DNA of 64,000 nucleotides, from positions 2,356,001 through 2,420,000 of the forward strand of contig NC_070569.1 of NCBI RefSeq assembly GCF_026914185.1, given 5' to 3'. The stretch comes from Puccinia triticina (taxonomy: Eukaryota; Basidiomycota; Pucciniomycetes; Pucciniales; Pucciniaceae). Of the stretch, positions 10,055 through 21,639 are shown piece by piece. A model generated the notes under the pieces. That model saw nothing but the letters and a program-made list of their open reading frames with translations. It was not told the origin of the DNA and ran no database searches. The number at the start of each line of letters is the position of its first letter. Within the stretch, counting starts at the first letter, position 1. The translations under genes were made by a program, and so were the position numbers.

Positions 10055-10245
10055 TTGGTTGCGGGTACCCGCCACTCTTTAGCAGGTAGCTATCTGCCCC
10101 TACAGGCAACCATGGCGGGTGAAAAGCTACATGCTTGACTTTTTACCAAAATTGAACACTCCAAGCCTGCTGGCTGGCACTTGCCAGGGCATAAAGGACC
10201 TGCTGAAGAGTGGCGGGTACCCACCAGCGGGTGCCAATGTACATC
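10055..10245. repeat. GGGTACCCG-rich repeat, hAT-like remnant
   Basis: It begins GCGGGTACCCGCCACTCTTTA and ends ...CCAATGTACATCTCTAA, whose complement TTAGAGATGTACATTGG resembles the TAGAGATG end of the hAT-like element at 5225. A related, inverted copy lies at 38095-38250. The other end and a target duplication are not clear. Confidence 0.5.
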
Positions 10246-10849
10246 TCTAAAAATCAAGTTGTCTCCTCAAACACTCACTTGGCAAAGCATCTTTGCAGGT
10301 GGGTGCAGGAAAACAAAAAAAATCTGCAACTTGGCTGTCCAGAACAGTCTGGTTAGACCATCCCATTCCAGCAACGCTAATGTTGGGGGACCTACCTGTC
10401 CTCAAACTTAAGCAGCCTCTCTGGAGGTGATGCGGGGGCAACACTCTTGTAGAGAGGCTTATGCGCAAAGTTGGTTCGCGGGGCTGGCAGCATTGCAAAA
10501 TCACTCAAATTACCTCTTTAGAAATTATTGCAGGAAAGCAACACACTTGATTGACTATCCCAAAAGATGGAATGCATCTTTTTCCCAATGTGCATGTCAA
10601 CCCTTGAGACTTTTGAGAAGTCCAAAAGGGTTGCAAAAGTTGAATTCTAATTAAAATACAAATAATAATCTTTGAGCAAAGCGCGCGCGCAGAACTCAAG
10701 GATCACCAGAAAAAAAAAGTAGTCACTTGATGGCAAGTGACATGAGGCAGCTTTGTTTTCAGCTCCAACACTGCTCCAATGCTGCTCCTCTCCACCAGCA
10801 CATCTGGGGCTCACATGATAGGTGTCAGGATCAAAGCACTCAATTTGAA
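10246..10849. other. Intergenic, no gene seen
   Basis: Open frames of 64-85 codons occur on both strands but have no domain or coherent composition. Nothing else recognised. Confidence 0.35.
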
Positions 10850-11150
10850 AAAACCAGATGATGCTCAGCTTTGGCCCTGGCCTAGCTGATGCTCAGCTTT
10901 TACCCTGGCTCAGCTGATGCTCAGTTTTTCCCCTGGCCCAGCTGATGCTCAGCTTTGGAACTGGCCACCTGATGACCATCTTTGGCCCTGGCACAGCTGA
11001 TGCTCAGCCTTGTCCATGGCTCAGCTGATGCTCAGCTTTGGCCCTAGCCTAGCTGATTTTCAGCTCTGGTCCTGTCCAAGCTGATTCCCATCTTTTTCCC
11101 TGGCCTGGCTCAGCTGATACTCAGCAAGCTGAGCATCAGCTGGTGTCAGC
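10850..11150 (+). repeat. AGCTGATGCTCAGCT minisatellite, left array
   Basis: About nine tandem units of 30-33 bp with the pattern AGCTGATGCTCAGCTTTGGCCCTGGCC. An array of the same core in inverted orientation lies at 11510-11770, so the two form arms around 11151-11509. Confidence 0.85.
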
Positions 11151-11509
11151 CTGCAAGTAAATACAACATACCTCCAGTAAGTTAATGTTATATTTTCTGC
11201 ACAGTCTACAATAGTTATCTCCCCAGTTACTCTACCTTCACTTCATTATAGTCATAATATGCTTGTATAGAGTTAGTCAATTCATCATCTCTATATTAGT
11301 TGTACCTTGTTCATTTCTATGTTCCCCAGAAATCCAAGATAAGACAACATCATATCAACTTTCCTCCTCATCTTCAGATACATACTCGAATCACTGTCTC
11401 AAGATTGCCAGTTCACAATAAATATCTGAATCACTGTCAGAACACCGGCTTTGGATTTCTCACATCATCAACCGACTGTCGCACTAGAGACACCGCCTGA
11501 CAGCTGGCC

Positions 11510-11770
11510 AGCTAGCCCAGAACTGGGCCAAAGCTGAGCATAAGCTGGGACAGGACTAGGAGAAGGCTGAGCAAAGACTGGTACAAAGCTGAGCATCAGC
11601 TGCGCCAGGACTATTACAAAGCTGAGTATCACCTGAGCAAGGAATGGTCAAACGGCTTTATTCTAATTCTGGGAGTGAGCTGCATGAAAAAGCTGAGTAT
11701 GAGCTGGGCAGAAAAGCTGAGTATGAGCTGGGTGCCAAAGCTGAGTATCAGCTGGACAGAACTGAGGATC
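11510..11770 (-). repeat. AGCTGAGCATCAGCT minisatellite, right array
   Basis: Tandem units with AAAGCTGAGCATCAGCTGG, the reverse complement of the core at 10850-11150. Codon-like length gives a short frame with repeated KAEYEL-type peptide, which I regard as a by-product. The spacer 11151-11509 has no recognised gene. Confidence 0.8.
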
Positions 11771-11963
11771 AGTTGGGCTCATCAAAAACTGAACAGGACC
11801 TCCTTGGTAAATTTTGGAAGTTGAGGAGATGGTTGGGAGATTGGGGTAGATATTGGATAGATATTGGATAGATGGTGGGTAGCTGGCTGGAGCTGGTGTA
11901 ATGTCACTTGTCATCAACTGACTATTTTATTTTCCTGGTGGATAGATGCATAATAATAATTAA

Positions 11964-12185
11964 GGCCCTGTTTGGCAGTGTCATATTACGCAGCGTAATA
12001 ATAGGGAACATGCTACATTACATATGGTAAGACATGTCTTTTTAGGATAATCTTTTGGAAGTAAACCCTCATAAGGCTTGGCAGTTTACTTCCAAAAGAT
12101 CAGGCAGAAAATTAGTGTCTTACACAATGTAGGGGGACATGGCAAGATTATTTATTGTGTAATAATCATGCTGCCAAACAGGGCC
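11964..12185. mobile_element. Tourist-like MITE, copy 1
   Basis: 222 bp with terminal inverted repeats GGCCCTGTTTGGCAG/CTGCCAAACAGGGCC and a TAA direct repeat on each side (11961-11963, 12186-12188). TIRs of the GGCC-TGTTTGG type with a 3-bp TAA/TTA duplication are characteristic of Tourist MITEs of the PIF/Harbinger superfamily. There is no coding capacity. Confidence 0.88.
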
Positions 12186-12188
12186 TAA

Positions 12189-13390
12189 TATCATTGAGTA
12201 AAGCGCGTGCGGAACGCAAGACTAGATATATAATGAATAATCCCAAAACCACAAGCTACACAAAAACATATTCATGAAATAATAAATAAGAACCAAACTC
12301 CTAAGAAAAACTTAGACCTGCACAATGAGGAAAGCATTGCCAAATCCTCAATGAGAGAACAGGTATCCCTCTGAGGTGGAGGGAAGAGAATTCCCCCCCA
12401 GAGAATCAGAGATCCAACAATTATTTGACATCCTACATTGATATCAAGAATAAGGTAAAGAAAGCTACTCCAATTGACTCTTTTATTTTAAGTACTATTA
12501 TCAGTAGCTAGAAACACTAGACTCTTTTCAACTAGCTTCTTTTCTGGTAAACTCCATCAAAAGAGATCAAGATAAATGTTGACTTTTAATTGTCTCCTGC
12601 TCTTCACCATATAGACATCTCAGAGAACTCGCTCTTCTACCAGTACTTGTTAGAGAATAGTGCCTAGGATATCAATCCCGTAAGCTCCCGTGTCCTAATC
12701 CAGGTCATTCAATCTAGTGATCTCATCATTGATCCACTATCCTTTTTCCTCTATGCCATTTCTCCTATCACAATCACCTGTAACTCACCAAACAAAAATC
12801 AATAATCTCTATAACATAATATATTTGGGTTTTTTGGTAATAACCCAACCGCGCTATCATTGCCGGGAAGAAACAAAATAATCACATAACTATTTGTGAT
12901 CTAACCTCCAATAGTCTTCTATCTGGAGAGGCTAGCATCAGCATCTCAAAAAGTCTATTCAGACTGGTACATAATACACTTAGACATAAATTCATCAGTA
13001 ATACAAATTCCTTCTATCTTTATTTCTCTTTCCCTTACTCTTATTTGTATCTAGATTTACAGTAATTATACCAATAATTAATGTACCCTTTGTCCAGCTA
13101 GCCCTCTACGCGAGAGCACCTGCTGGCAGTGCATCTTTTGTGATATGCAGCTTTCTCATACCTTGTGAACCTGATTTGTGAGTGACAAACAAAAATCAAG
13201 TCAAACTCCTCTTTTTTACAGTACAATACCTTATTCCACTTTATGGCAAAGGAATTATTATAATTCAGTTTGGCCAGAAAAGAATAAGAAAAGGCACAAG
13301 AGATTTTATTTAGGTTTTTTACTACATATCATGGGGTTTAATTCTGCTGGTCAAGAAGGATTTGCCAAAAACAGCAACTTTCAAAAAAAG
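12189..13390. other. AT-rich intergenic, no gene seen
   Basis: Strongly AT-rich with frequent stops in all frames. I see no gene, RNA gene or clear repeat here. Confidence 0.4.
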
Positions 13391-13424
13391 AACTGTGAAA
13401 AAAACTCAAGAAACTGCTACAGTG
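13391..13424. mobile_element. Collapsed copy of CACTA-like MITE
   Basis: It reads ACTGTGAAAAAAACTCAAGA and then AACTGCTACAGTG. The first 26 bases of the MITE at 4032 are joined directly to its last six, as if the hairpin interior had been deleted. The first base is mutated (A for C). Confidence 0.6.
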
Positions 13425-13478
13425 AACTACTTATAATGCAAAATTTAAAATTTTGCAGAGATCATTATGACAGGATTA

Positions 13479-13655
13479 TGGTGTTCAAAGTTGGTTTGCA
13501 TAATTTTATGCATGCATAAATCATAAAATCATAAAATCTTTTTTGCAGGGGATATGACTGTCTGATTATGTAATACAAAATTTCCTCACCAAAATATTTT
13601 TATGATTTTATGATTTATGCATGCATAAAATTATGCAAACCAACTTTGAACACCA
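13479..13655. mobile_element. Mariner-like MITE, copy 1
   Basis: 177 bp with long inverted ends, TGGTGTTCAAAGTTGGTTTG at the left and its complement at the right, both continuing through an ATGCATGCATAAAT stretch. TA lies directly outside each end (13477-13478, 13656-13657), as expected of Tc1/mariner-type insertion. A relative lies at 31279-31458. Confidence 0.8.
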
Positions 13656-13788
13656 TAGATGATGCAGGCCATCATCCCTGTTGAAAATCAAATCAAGGTT
13701 TTCTGAGTTTGCGAGGTGTAGTGCGGAAAAAGGGTGCTCTACACCAAAATGATTTTCTGCTGTCAGGCCAAAAGGCTGACCTTGCGCG

Positions 13789-13864
13789 CAAGTCCCTCTA
13801 CCAATGGTAGTGGGGTTCCACACGCCGCCGGCGCCGCTCTACCAAACTGGGTACGAGGGACTTG
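13789..13864 (-). repeat. 76-bp inverted-end repeat, copy 1
   Basis: CAAGTCCCTC at the left, GAGGGACTTG at the right, 76 bp in all, with a GC-rich middle. A second copy, also exactly 76 bp between the same ends but in opposite orientation, is at 22091-22166. Translated flanks of the two copies are also alike (PNL-x-QVPR ... EGLA), so these are copies of a longer dispersed repeat. Confidence 0.6.
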
Positions 13865-14403
13865 GGTCAAGTTTGGCCTGTCCTGAGGACCTTTTGGTTC
13901 CCCTAAACGGCTTTTAGACGCTTTGGCTGCCTGTCCCAGGAACCCTGGTATCTTGTCAACGGTCAGGTGCCCAAGGCTGTCCTTGCAACTCAAGCGTCCT
14001 GTTGACCATATGACTTGGCAGAATGGCCTTCCACTCAGCACCAAGTCTTTTGTCCGGAGGACTAGTGTGACATCCTAGAAGCGCAAGAAAGGACATCAAT
14101 GAGAGCAACCGGTCTCAGTTCTGTTCTGCAACCAACAGGACAACCACTACATATGTTCGATGCTATGGGAAGGATTTAAGCTGTTTGGATTGTGGGCTGG
14201 TCAGAAGGGGATTGGTTCCCTCAAGGGGTTGTGTGGCTGCTTGTGATGGGAACTGAAGATCGATGCACTTTCGAGCGGGAATTGACGATCGAAGTCATCG
14301 ATCGTCCTCAGAGGGCCTTCCCGAACATTCCTGCCCAGAACCAACCACATAACCAAACCCATCTCGCCTCGGCCACACACCACTCGCTTAGCCAAACACC
14401 GCC
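13865..14403. promoter_or_regulatory. Region upstream of TPS2
   Basis: Presumed promoter and 5' leader of the trehalose phosphatase gene. It holds two AAGGGG motifs (about 14205 and 14223), which match the STRE core AGGGG known from yeast stress genes, and a palindromic CATCGATCG cluster at 14270-14310. That these act as regulatory sites is inference. Confidence 0.3.
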
Positions 14404-17400
14404 ATGTACGATCGCACCCAGGTCCACTACGGGCTCGCCCAGGAGAGGTCAGCAGCCACTCCCCCAGCACAAGACAGCCTACTGACCCTCATGCACGCCT
14501 TCCCCCAAAGACCCGACGAGGACGACTGGGAGCCTCCCCAGCTCGACGGCCTGCCCGAGCTCCACAACATCCGCCACCGCATATCGCTCGTCGAGGAGGA
14601 GATCAGGTCGAAGGGCAAGCTCAAGCTCACCGGCCATGTCATCATGGCCTGCCACGCCCTCCCCTACCTCTGCAACCTCCACCTCCACCCCGACCCCCCC
14701 GCCCCCAGCCACGCCCAGGAGCAGCCCCCCTCCCCCACCGTCCCGCTCACCCCCACAAACCCCCTCTTCCGCCAGTCGCTCGAGATCAGACCGGGCGACC
14801 TCCTCACACACCCCCAGAGCCTCCACTCCCCCACCTGCTCCCCCATCCCCTCCTCCGGCATCCTCTCCGCCTCAAAGACCAGCTCCCTGCTCGACACGGC
14901 GCCTCCAGCCCCCAACTCGGTCACCCAGCCGGCCCCCAAACCGGCCCCGTCCATCGGCCCCAACCGCACAAATCACCGCCTCCATCCTCCTCCTCCACCA
15001 CCGCCGCCAACTGGCACGGCCGAGCAGGAGCAGGAGCAGGACGAGCCGGCGTTCAAGTGGATCCTCGAGCCGCGGAGAGGGCATGCCGCCCTCAATGCGG
15101 GCATCAAGTCGCTCTCCAACTACCGCTCGATCACCCTGTGTGCCTATCCCGCCGACGTCCGCATCGCCACCAGCGCCGCCGACCTGCCCGAGCCCATCGA
15201 GGCCAGCAAGCTCTCCGAGACCCAGAAACTCAGCCTCGACGCCGGCCTCCGCCATCTCGCTCGAGCCGACCATCCCCCCGCCGCCGAAAGCCCCAAGAGA
15301 GGCATCGAATGCGTGCCCGTCTGGGTCGGCGATCGCTCCGCCGGCTTGCACTACGAAGGCTTCTGCAAAAAGTCCGTCCCCCCCCCCCCCCCCTCCCCCA
15401 TCCATAAGAAGCGCTCTCCTGAGCTGTGTTCTTCCAAACAGATATCTCTGGCCGATATTCCATTACATGCCCTTGTCGGAACACCAGGACAAGAAGGAAG
15501 AGAACCTGGCCTGGAAGGCGTACGAGGAAGTCAACTACGCATTTGCGGAGCGGATCGCCAGTGTCTACCAGCCGGGCGACCTGATATGGATCCAAGATTA
15601 CCAGTACGTCACACACACACTCTCTCTCTCTCCCCACCATCAGTTATGCCGCGTAGAAACATGTTGAGGGGGCTGTTCCGTGCATAGTCTGCTCTTGGTC
15701 CCCCGCATGCTCCGGAAGATGCTGCCCAAATGCCACGTCGGCTTGTTCCTACACTCGCCGTTCCCGTCGAGCGAGTTTTTCCGCTGTCTGCCCCGGCGAG
15801 AGGAGATCCTGGACGGGATGCTGGGCGCGGACCTGGTATGTCTCACCCTCCGTCTCTATAACTATCAGCAGCAAGAGGGGCTGAGAAGGCTATGGGGTCC
15901 TGCAGCTTTGTTTCCAGACTTATTCGTACGGCAGACACTTCATCTCCGCCTGCATCAGAGTCATGGGCCTCGAGTCCGTCGGCAACGGCATCGAATGCAA
16001 CGGGATGATCACCGACATCACCTACTGTCCGATCGGCATCGATGCCGACCGGATCGAACTCGAAAAGTACCCGCTCCTTCTTCTTCCTCGCCTCCTCTCC
16101 CGCTTTGCATCCCCTAACGTGTTTTTTTTGCTTGTTTGAAAAGACAATTGCCCGGCGTGCAGCCGAAAATGGACGCATTGCGAAAGCTCTACGAGGACAA
16201 AAAGATCATCATTGGCCGGGACAAGCTCGATCCCACCAAGGGCGTGCTTCACAAGGCAAGCTCCAGCTGCCGCCGATCGGGCCGTCGAGGCACAGAAACT
16301 GACTCTCCTTGTGTTACAGCTCAAAGCGTTCGAATACCTGCTGAAAAATTACCCCCACTGGCGGAACCGGGTGGTGCTCATCCAAGTCACCTCGCCCTCG
16401 CCCACCGACTCGCCCCAGCTTGCGACCAAGATCTCCGAGCTAGTCGACCACATCAACGCCACCTATGGTACCTTGCACTTCCAGCCGGTGCACCACTACC
16501 ACCAGACGATCGAACGCGATGTGAGTCTCTCTCTCTCTCTCTCTTCGGATCACTCTGGGGCTCATTTCGATCTGCCCAGGAATACTTCGCGCTCCTGTCC
16601 GTGGCCGATCTCGCCGTGATCACGTCGATCAGAGACGGCATGAACACGACGTCCATGGAGTACACTATATGCCAGGAAGAGAACAAGAACCCGCTCATCT
16701 TGTCCGAGTTCACCGGCGTCACCGGGTCCATGAAAGCCGCCGTCAAAGTCAACCCTTGGGACCTCGGCGTCCGTTCCTTTTCCCCCCCGCTCTTGTCACA
16801 TTTGAATGAGGTTTGGCTGTCTAATCCGGGTTGCTTTTGTAGGATGTCGCGCGGGCGATCGACCAATGTTTGAACATGTCGCAGGAGGAGAAAGTGCAAC
16901 GACATGCGGTCAGTCTAGCAAAGAGAGAGATAAAGACTAAAAGAGACTGACTGTTCTCGAGTTTCACAGCAATTGTACAGTCGCGTCAAGTCCCATTCGT
17001 CCTCTGTTTGGGCCAGCACACTGTTGCTCCAACTCCTCCAATGTCTCCGCAGCGATCAGACGAAGGAATCCGTCAAGTTGTTGGACGAGCAGGATATGAT
17101 GAAGAAGTACAAGCAGGCCAACAAGCGCTTGTTGCTCTTCGACTACGACGTAAGGCTCTGTCCGTCAGCCGCTCTCCCCGCGCCAACTCTGACGACGATT
17201 TTCATGTTGATGTGATGATGGATAGGGCACGTTGACGCCGATTGTGAAGAACCCGAAGGACGCGGTGCCGCCTCCGGGGCTGATCGAGGCGCTCGAGAGA
17301 CTGTGTGCGGACGAGCGGAACATCGTCTACATCATCTCCGGCCGCGACGGCTCCTTCTTGCAAAAACACCTCGGCGCCATTCCCGGCCTCGGCATGTCCG

Positions 17401-18480
17401 CCGAACACGGCTGCTTCCTCCGCGAACCCGGCGCCAAGGAGTGGATCGACCTTACCGAAAACATCGACATGAGCTGGATGGACGATGTCGAGGAGATCTT
17501 TAAATGTTCGTCCCTTGTTACGTCTTGTCTTCGGTTCTTCTGGGCAGCATTGATTTTTTGTTTTTGTTTTGTCGATTCTTTTCCCCAGATTACGAGGCTC
17601 GCACGTTGGGCGCTTTTGTCGAGAAGAAGCTGTCCAGCGTCACGTGGCATTACCGGAACGCCGATCCCCAGTTCGGCCTATTCCAAGGTACGTCCTCCAA
17701 CACAGATTTTCTAGACGCGCAGGGTGGGACTGATTGAATGGGCCCCATGCAGCCAAAGAATGTCAAGCGTTACTAGAGAGCTTGCAAGAGCGGATGCCGA
17801 TCGACATCCTGAAGGGGAAGAAGAACATCGAGTGTCGACCGGCGCACACGAACAAGGGCGAGATCGTGAAGCGGCTGTTGTACACGAGCCCGGATGTGGA
17901 GTTTGCGTTATGTGTGGGGGACGACAAGACGGACGAGGACATGTTCCGGGCGCTGAAGATGCTGCGGTCGAATGCGTCGTTGGACGGGCATGGGGACGGG
18001 GCGGGGGGCCATTCGACGACGATCGACCCGCCCCAGACCCTGTCCCTGTACCCGATCCTTGCCCGCTCGTCCTCGATCGGCCCCGGCCAACGGCTGTCGA
18101 CCGACGGCGGCGGCGTGGCGGGGACGTCTACGGGGCCAGCCAAGCGGCCGATCCGGCGCCGATACTCCTCCAACACGAGCATGCACACCAGCTTCTCGGC
18201 CCAGCCCAGTCCCGTCCCGCCCGTCCCGCCGATGATCCCCAGTCTTCCAGCTGTGTCCGGCACCTCCCAGCCCATGAAACCCTCGCCCTCCGCCCCCTCC
18301 GCCGCCTTCCTCCCCTCCCCCAAGCTCCAGCCCGTCCAGTCCGTCCTCGAGCCCGAGTCCATCTTCTCCCTCGTCATCGACGAAAACGCCTCCCGCAAAA
18401 CCCTCGCCGAGTATCGCCTCGACCGCCCCCTCCAGCTCGTCGCCGTCCTCGCTACCCTCTCCTTGCTCTCCTCGCCTTAA
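14404..18480 (+). CDS. TPS2: Trehalose-6-phosphate phosphatase (Tps2 type, TPS-like + TPP domains)
   Basis: Twelve exons join in frame to 1,093 residues (introns 15372-15441, 15604-15687, 15836-15917, 16067-16143, 16256-16319, 16521-16579, 16769-16842, 16909-16969, 17150-17225, 17506-17588, 17688-17752). The enzyme removes phosphate from trehalose-6-phosphate, the last step of trehalose synthesis, in the cytosolic TPS complex. The N-terminal 200 residues are Pro/Ser-rich. A glycosyltransferase-20 domain follows, with WIQDYHLLLVPRMLR, FLHSPFPSSEFFR, GRDKLDPTKGV and GMNTTSMEY. The C-terminal HAD phosphatase domain has the catalytic LLLFDYDGTLTP motif with both aspartates, IISGRDG, SAEHGCFLR and GDDKTDEDMFRAL. 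The intact DxD motif favours Tps2 over the regulatory Tsl1/Tps3 subunits. About 120 residues of Pro/Ser-rich sequence separate the last HAD motif from a conserved tail (ASRKTLAEYRL). Intron 5 is GC-AG. Start chosen as the first Met of exon 1. Confidence 0.93.
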
Positions 18481-19047
18481 TCCCTTGGGTCGGGGAAAAC
18501 GCTGCAGGGTGAGGAAGGCCCAGGTGCAACCGTCTGCTCGTGCGGCGGATGCGCGGCTGTCTCTCTACTCTCGCGGCCACTCTATCCCTTTCTTACCATC
18601 ATCATCATCATTACCATCATCCTCACGATTACCCTGTGTTTTTATGTATCCGCTGCTGCGCACTGTTTCTCCCGCCCGGTCCTTCTCCCCTCTCTGTATG
18701 TCCCCAAAAAAGCACTTATATCAGTCGAAGCATGGTGTAGATGTGTACCTCGCCGCCGAGCGGAGATGTGGAGGATCGGGCGTGTGGGGCGCCGCGCGCT
18801 AGCTTGGAGCGCATCGGCGGGCTGGTGCCTGGCTGGGGATGGGTGGGCTGGCTTGGTGCGCGAGGACAGACACGCCCGTTTCCTGGCTTTTTCTCCAACC
18901 TTCGGCGCTCAACAAATGCATCAACATGTTGTTATTGAAGGGAGCTCAGGTTGGTGGCTGCACTCATCCTTTGGTGAAGAGGTTTGGATGATTTCTTTCT
19001 GGCAAAATATACAGCCAGACACGAAAGTTGTGTTTGTTACTAAGATA
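18481..19047. other. Intergenic, downstream of TPS2
   Basis: Contains the presumed TPS2 3' region with a (CAT)n-like tract at 18595-18625. Open frames here have no recognisable domains. Confidence 0.4.
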
Positions 19048-19425
19048 CAGCAGTTCCGAGAAAGCTTGCGCTTCTAGACCTGCAATTTTGCCCCCCGAAC
19101 TCGACTTCAGCCACCTGTATTGCCTCCTGTATGGCCGTTGCCATACAGGAACATGCATTCGGTGCAAAAGCTATCTTTGTGATAGCTAGCTTTTAGCTTT
19201 GGAGAGTGGCACCGTTGGACTCCTCGTCAAATTTTGAGTCCAGCGGTCCTCCGCTCCCCTGCGCCCGTCGGGCATGACCGGGCACCAGGCTGCCCAGTCA
19301 GGCCCCACAGCCCTGTATGTATAACCCGGGCTGTCCAGAATACAGGGGGGATGTGGCTGAAGTTGAAGTCGAGTTTGGGGAGCAGAATTGCAGGTCCGGA
19401 AACGCAAGCTTTCTCGTAACTGCTG
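19048..19425. mobile_element. Mariner-like MITE with long TIRs
   Basis: 378 bp. The left end CAGCAGTTCCGAGAAAGC and right end GCTTTCTCGTAACTGCTG are inverted; similarity continues inward for about 80 bp with small gaps. TA lies outside both ends (19046-19047, 19426-19427). The middle has no gene. Confidence 0.75.
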
Positions 19426-19872
19426 TAAATACACTATGCCACCTTGATCTCTTGTTGTAATCATGTCAACCCCGTTTACAAAAATCCCCATATCCAAAAA
19501 GCTGTGTTGCCCAAAACATAAAGAATCAGGTTGAAAAAAAGTTACTTTACTTTGGTGCAAAAAATGTTTGCTTTACCAACATGGCCAATTTGGAACACTA
19601 AAAACATGTTACGATATCCAATTGGCCTGCTGTAACGTAAAGTAATGCTCTGCCCACCGCGGAGAGGAGTGATGATGATGGGAAAGGAAAAGGGAATAAG
19701 AAAAGAAAGAAAGGAGAGTGTGGTGATGATTAAAGAAATCAAGGTGTGAAGAGTGAGCTGATGTTGAGTTCAAAGGTTGAGAAGAGAAGTTTGATCTGGA
19801 AGAGGCAAGGGAGAGATGTCACACATGTGACAGCTGAGATTTTTACACAGACCTGTCAGTTTGAGACTTTAA
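19426..19872. other. Intergenic, no gene seen
   Basis: AT-rich DNA with a purine-rich run at 19680-19715. No gene recognised. Confidence 0.4.
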
Positions 19873-20022
19873 GGCCCCGTTTGGAGCCAATATAATCCAG
19901 GTGATATGTGAGTTTTTTTGCATGACATCCTATGTGACATCTGATCAGGTCCGCCAAAACTTGATCAGATGTCACAAGTTTCCAGATTATATTGCGCAAT
20001 TATATTGGCTCCAAACGGGGCC
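19873..20022. mobile_element. Tourist-like MITE, copy 2
   Basis: 150 bp with perfect 24-bp inverted ends (GGCCCCGTTTGGAGCCAATA and four more bases) and TAA on each side (19870-19872, 20023-20025). The TIR start GGCCC-GTTTGG and TAA duplication match copy 1 at 11964, but the interiors differ. Confidence 0.9.
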
Positions 20023-20574
20023 TAATTGTTTTGGTGCATTCCTAAGCATGGAGATGTGCTACTGAAATGCATTCAACAAAACAAGCGTGCCACAGAGGCT
20101 CCACTTTTACTGTATCTGAAGTGATGTTTTTCAACAGGTATCATACATTGATGTCACCATCCTGACTGTTTCATTTAAAAAGAAATATACTATGAAAAAA
20201 TGGATGTCTTGCCAAACATGCTGGAATTTCTCCAGTTTTGGCTCATGAAGAGCAGACTATACTAAGGAAATAGATACTCCCTGAAAGATTATTTTGATCA
20301 CATACATATTCTATTGATTCCACTTGACCAAACCTTTCCTCTTACAGCCCCACAATGAACCATTCCACTGGTTATCAACAAATGATATTTTTTATTATCT
20401 TCTTGAGAGGAATTCAATCCATGCATAATCTTATTGGTGAGTTACTACATTGTAAGTATCCAAAAATGAAGATTAACTGAACTTGATTAATATCATCTTG
20501 ATAATAATATTAACTAATAAATAACAAAAGCAAACCACTTTAAAACAAGCAAAGGGATTGGAATTTCTGGCTCA
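20023..20574. other. Intergenic, upstream of orphan gene
   Basis: AT-rich; presumed leader and promoter of the gene at 20575. No distinct element recognised. Confidence 0.35.
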
Positions 20575-21144
20575 ATGGCTGAAATTAATGATAAAGCACA
20601 TGATCCAGAGTTTTCTTTTCCTGAGACCACACAAGATGGACTGATGGACTACATGGAATCTGTGGATTGGTTTTATAAAAGAGGAACCATTTTCCCAGAA
20701 AGAAGTAAGTTAAAAGACTATCTTTAGGTTTCAGCCAACATGCTTTGTATTGTAGCATTCATCATTCATTTTTGAATATGAACTCAATTACATGGACCAG
20801 AAAATTCCATTGGCCATGACTTCATTTCCATGAAGAGAAGTATGGCCAAAACAAGGTCTTATTTAATTGAGAGTATAATCAAAGAGGATCAGCCAAGCTC
20901 TGAAGAGAAAATTGGTTTGATAGAAATCATAGCAAGATTGGAATCAATTGGCATCCTAATTCAAGAACAAGTGATTTATGGGATAAAAAAATTGACAAAC
21001 CCAAATAAAATCAGTGTTGAAATTAAATTGGATAAAACCACTGGAGGCTCAGAGTCACAAAAATCATCTCAAGCCAGATTTTTGATTCCAGATTCAGTGG
21101 AAAAAATATGGCCTGACATTGTGAAATTCCAGATTGAAAACTAG
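20575..21144 (+). CDS. Orphan AT-rich two-exon gene
   Basis: Exon 20575-20704 (ending at GTAAGT) and exon 20801-21144 (after ACCAG) join in frame to 157 residues. I do not recognise the family. The start context is CTCAATGGCTGAAATT. Exon 1 encodes an acidic, aromatic-rich segment (MDYMESVDWFYKRG); exon 2 encodes a lysine/isoleucine-rich segment that could form helices (IGLIEIIARLESIGILIQEQ). No signal peptide, membrane segment or zinc ligands are seen. Codon use is AT-rich, unlike TPS2 or the kinase. The gene ends 280 bases before a retrotransposon polypurine tract and LTR start, so it could be a transposon-borne or captured sequence. Confidence 0.45.
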
Positions 21145-21420
21145 AGGCCAAGGCGGCTTTTCCGCTGCAAGCTAAAGGGGTTTAGTCTGGCAGTACATTA
21201 AAGCTTATGGTTCCACAAGTAGATTTGAGGCTTGGGTTCTTCAAACTTAAGAAACAGGCTCTGCATGCAGTTTATAAGAGATCCTTATAAAGAAGGCCTG
21301 AATCAGGAAGGAAAACTGAAGGATTACATAAAAACAAGAAACAGTAAATAATAAATTTTAAGTTGTGGTTGTAGGTAGATCATGCATTAGGCTGGAGGAG
21401 TGGCGGGCCCACTGTGACAC
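21145..21420. other. Intergenic up to LTR
   Basis: No gene recognised. It may be the 3' internal end of the retroelement whose LTR begins at 21431. Confidence 0.3.
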
Positions 21421-21456
21421 CAGGGGGGAATGTGTGGCACTCTCTAGAGAGTGCCA
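21421..21456 (+). mobile_element. Polypurine tract and LTR start, forward
   Basis: CAGGGGGGAA (21421-21430) is a typical polypurine tract. It is followed by TGTGTGGCACTCTC..., a TG-starting LTR whose first bases include the perfect 22-bp palindrome at 21435-21456. The same junction occurs in inverted orientation at 25606-25641. The far end of the LTR was not found. Confidence 0.55.
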
Positions 21457-21639
21457 AGCCGTATGTTTCTTTGGGAAAGCTGATTGATTTCAACTGTGTG
21501 AGCATGTGTGATGTAGGCTTCAAATATGTTGAACTTATGTTCAATTAAGGCTGATCATAGATCCACTCCATGGTGTACACACTGGCAATTCAGTGGAGAG
21601 TACCTCCACTTGATGCTTGGTAAACTCTTGGATTCTACA

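Noticed and set aside
14872..15405. Long minus-strand reading frames inside TPS2 exon 1
   Set aside because: They are antisense shadows of a GC-rich, proline-rich exon. The plus strand has clear TPS/TPP domains and splicing.
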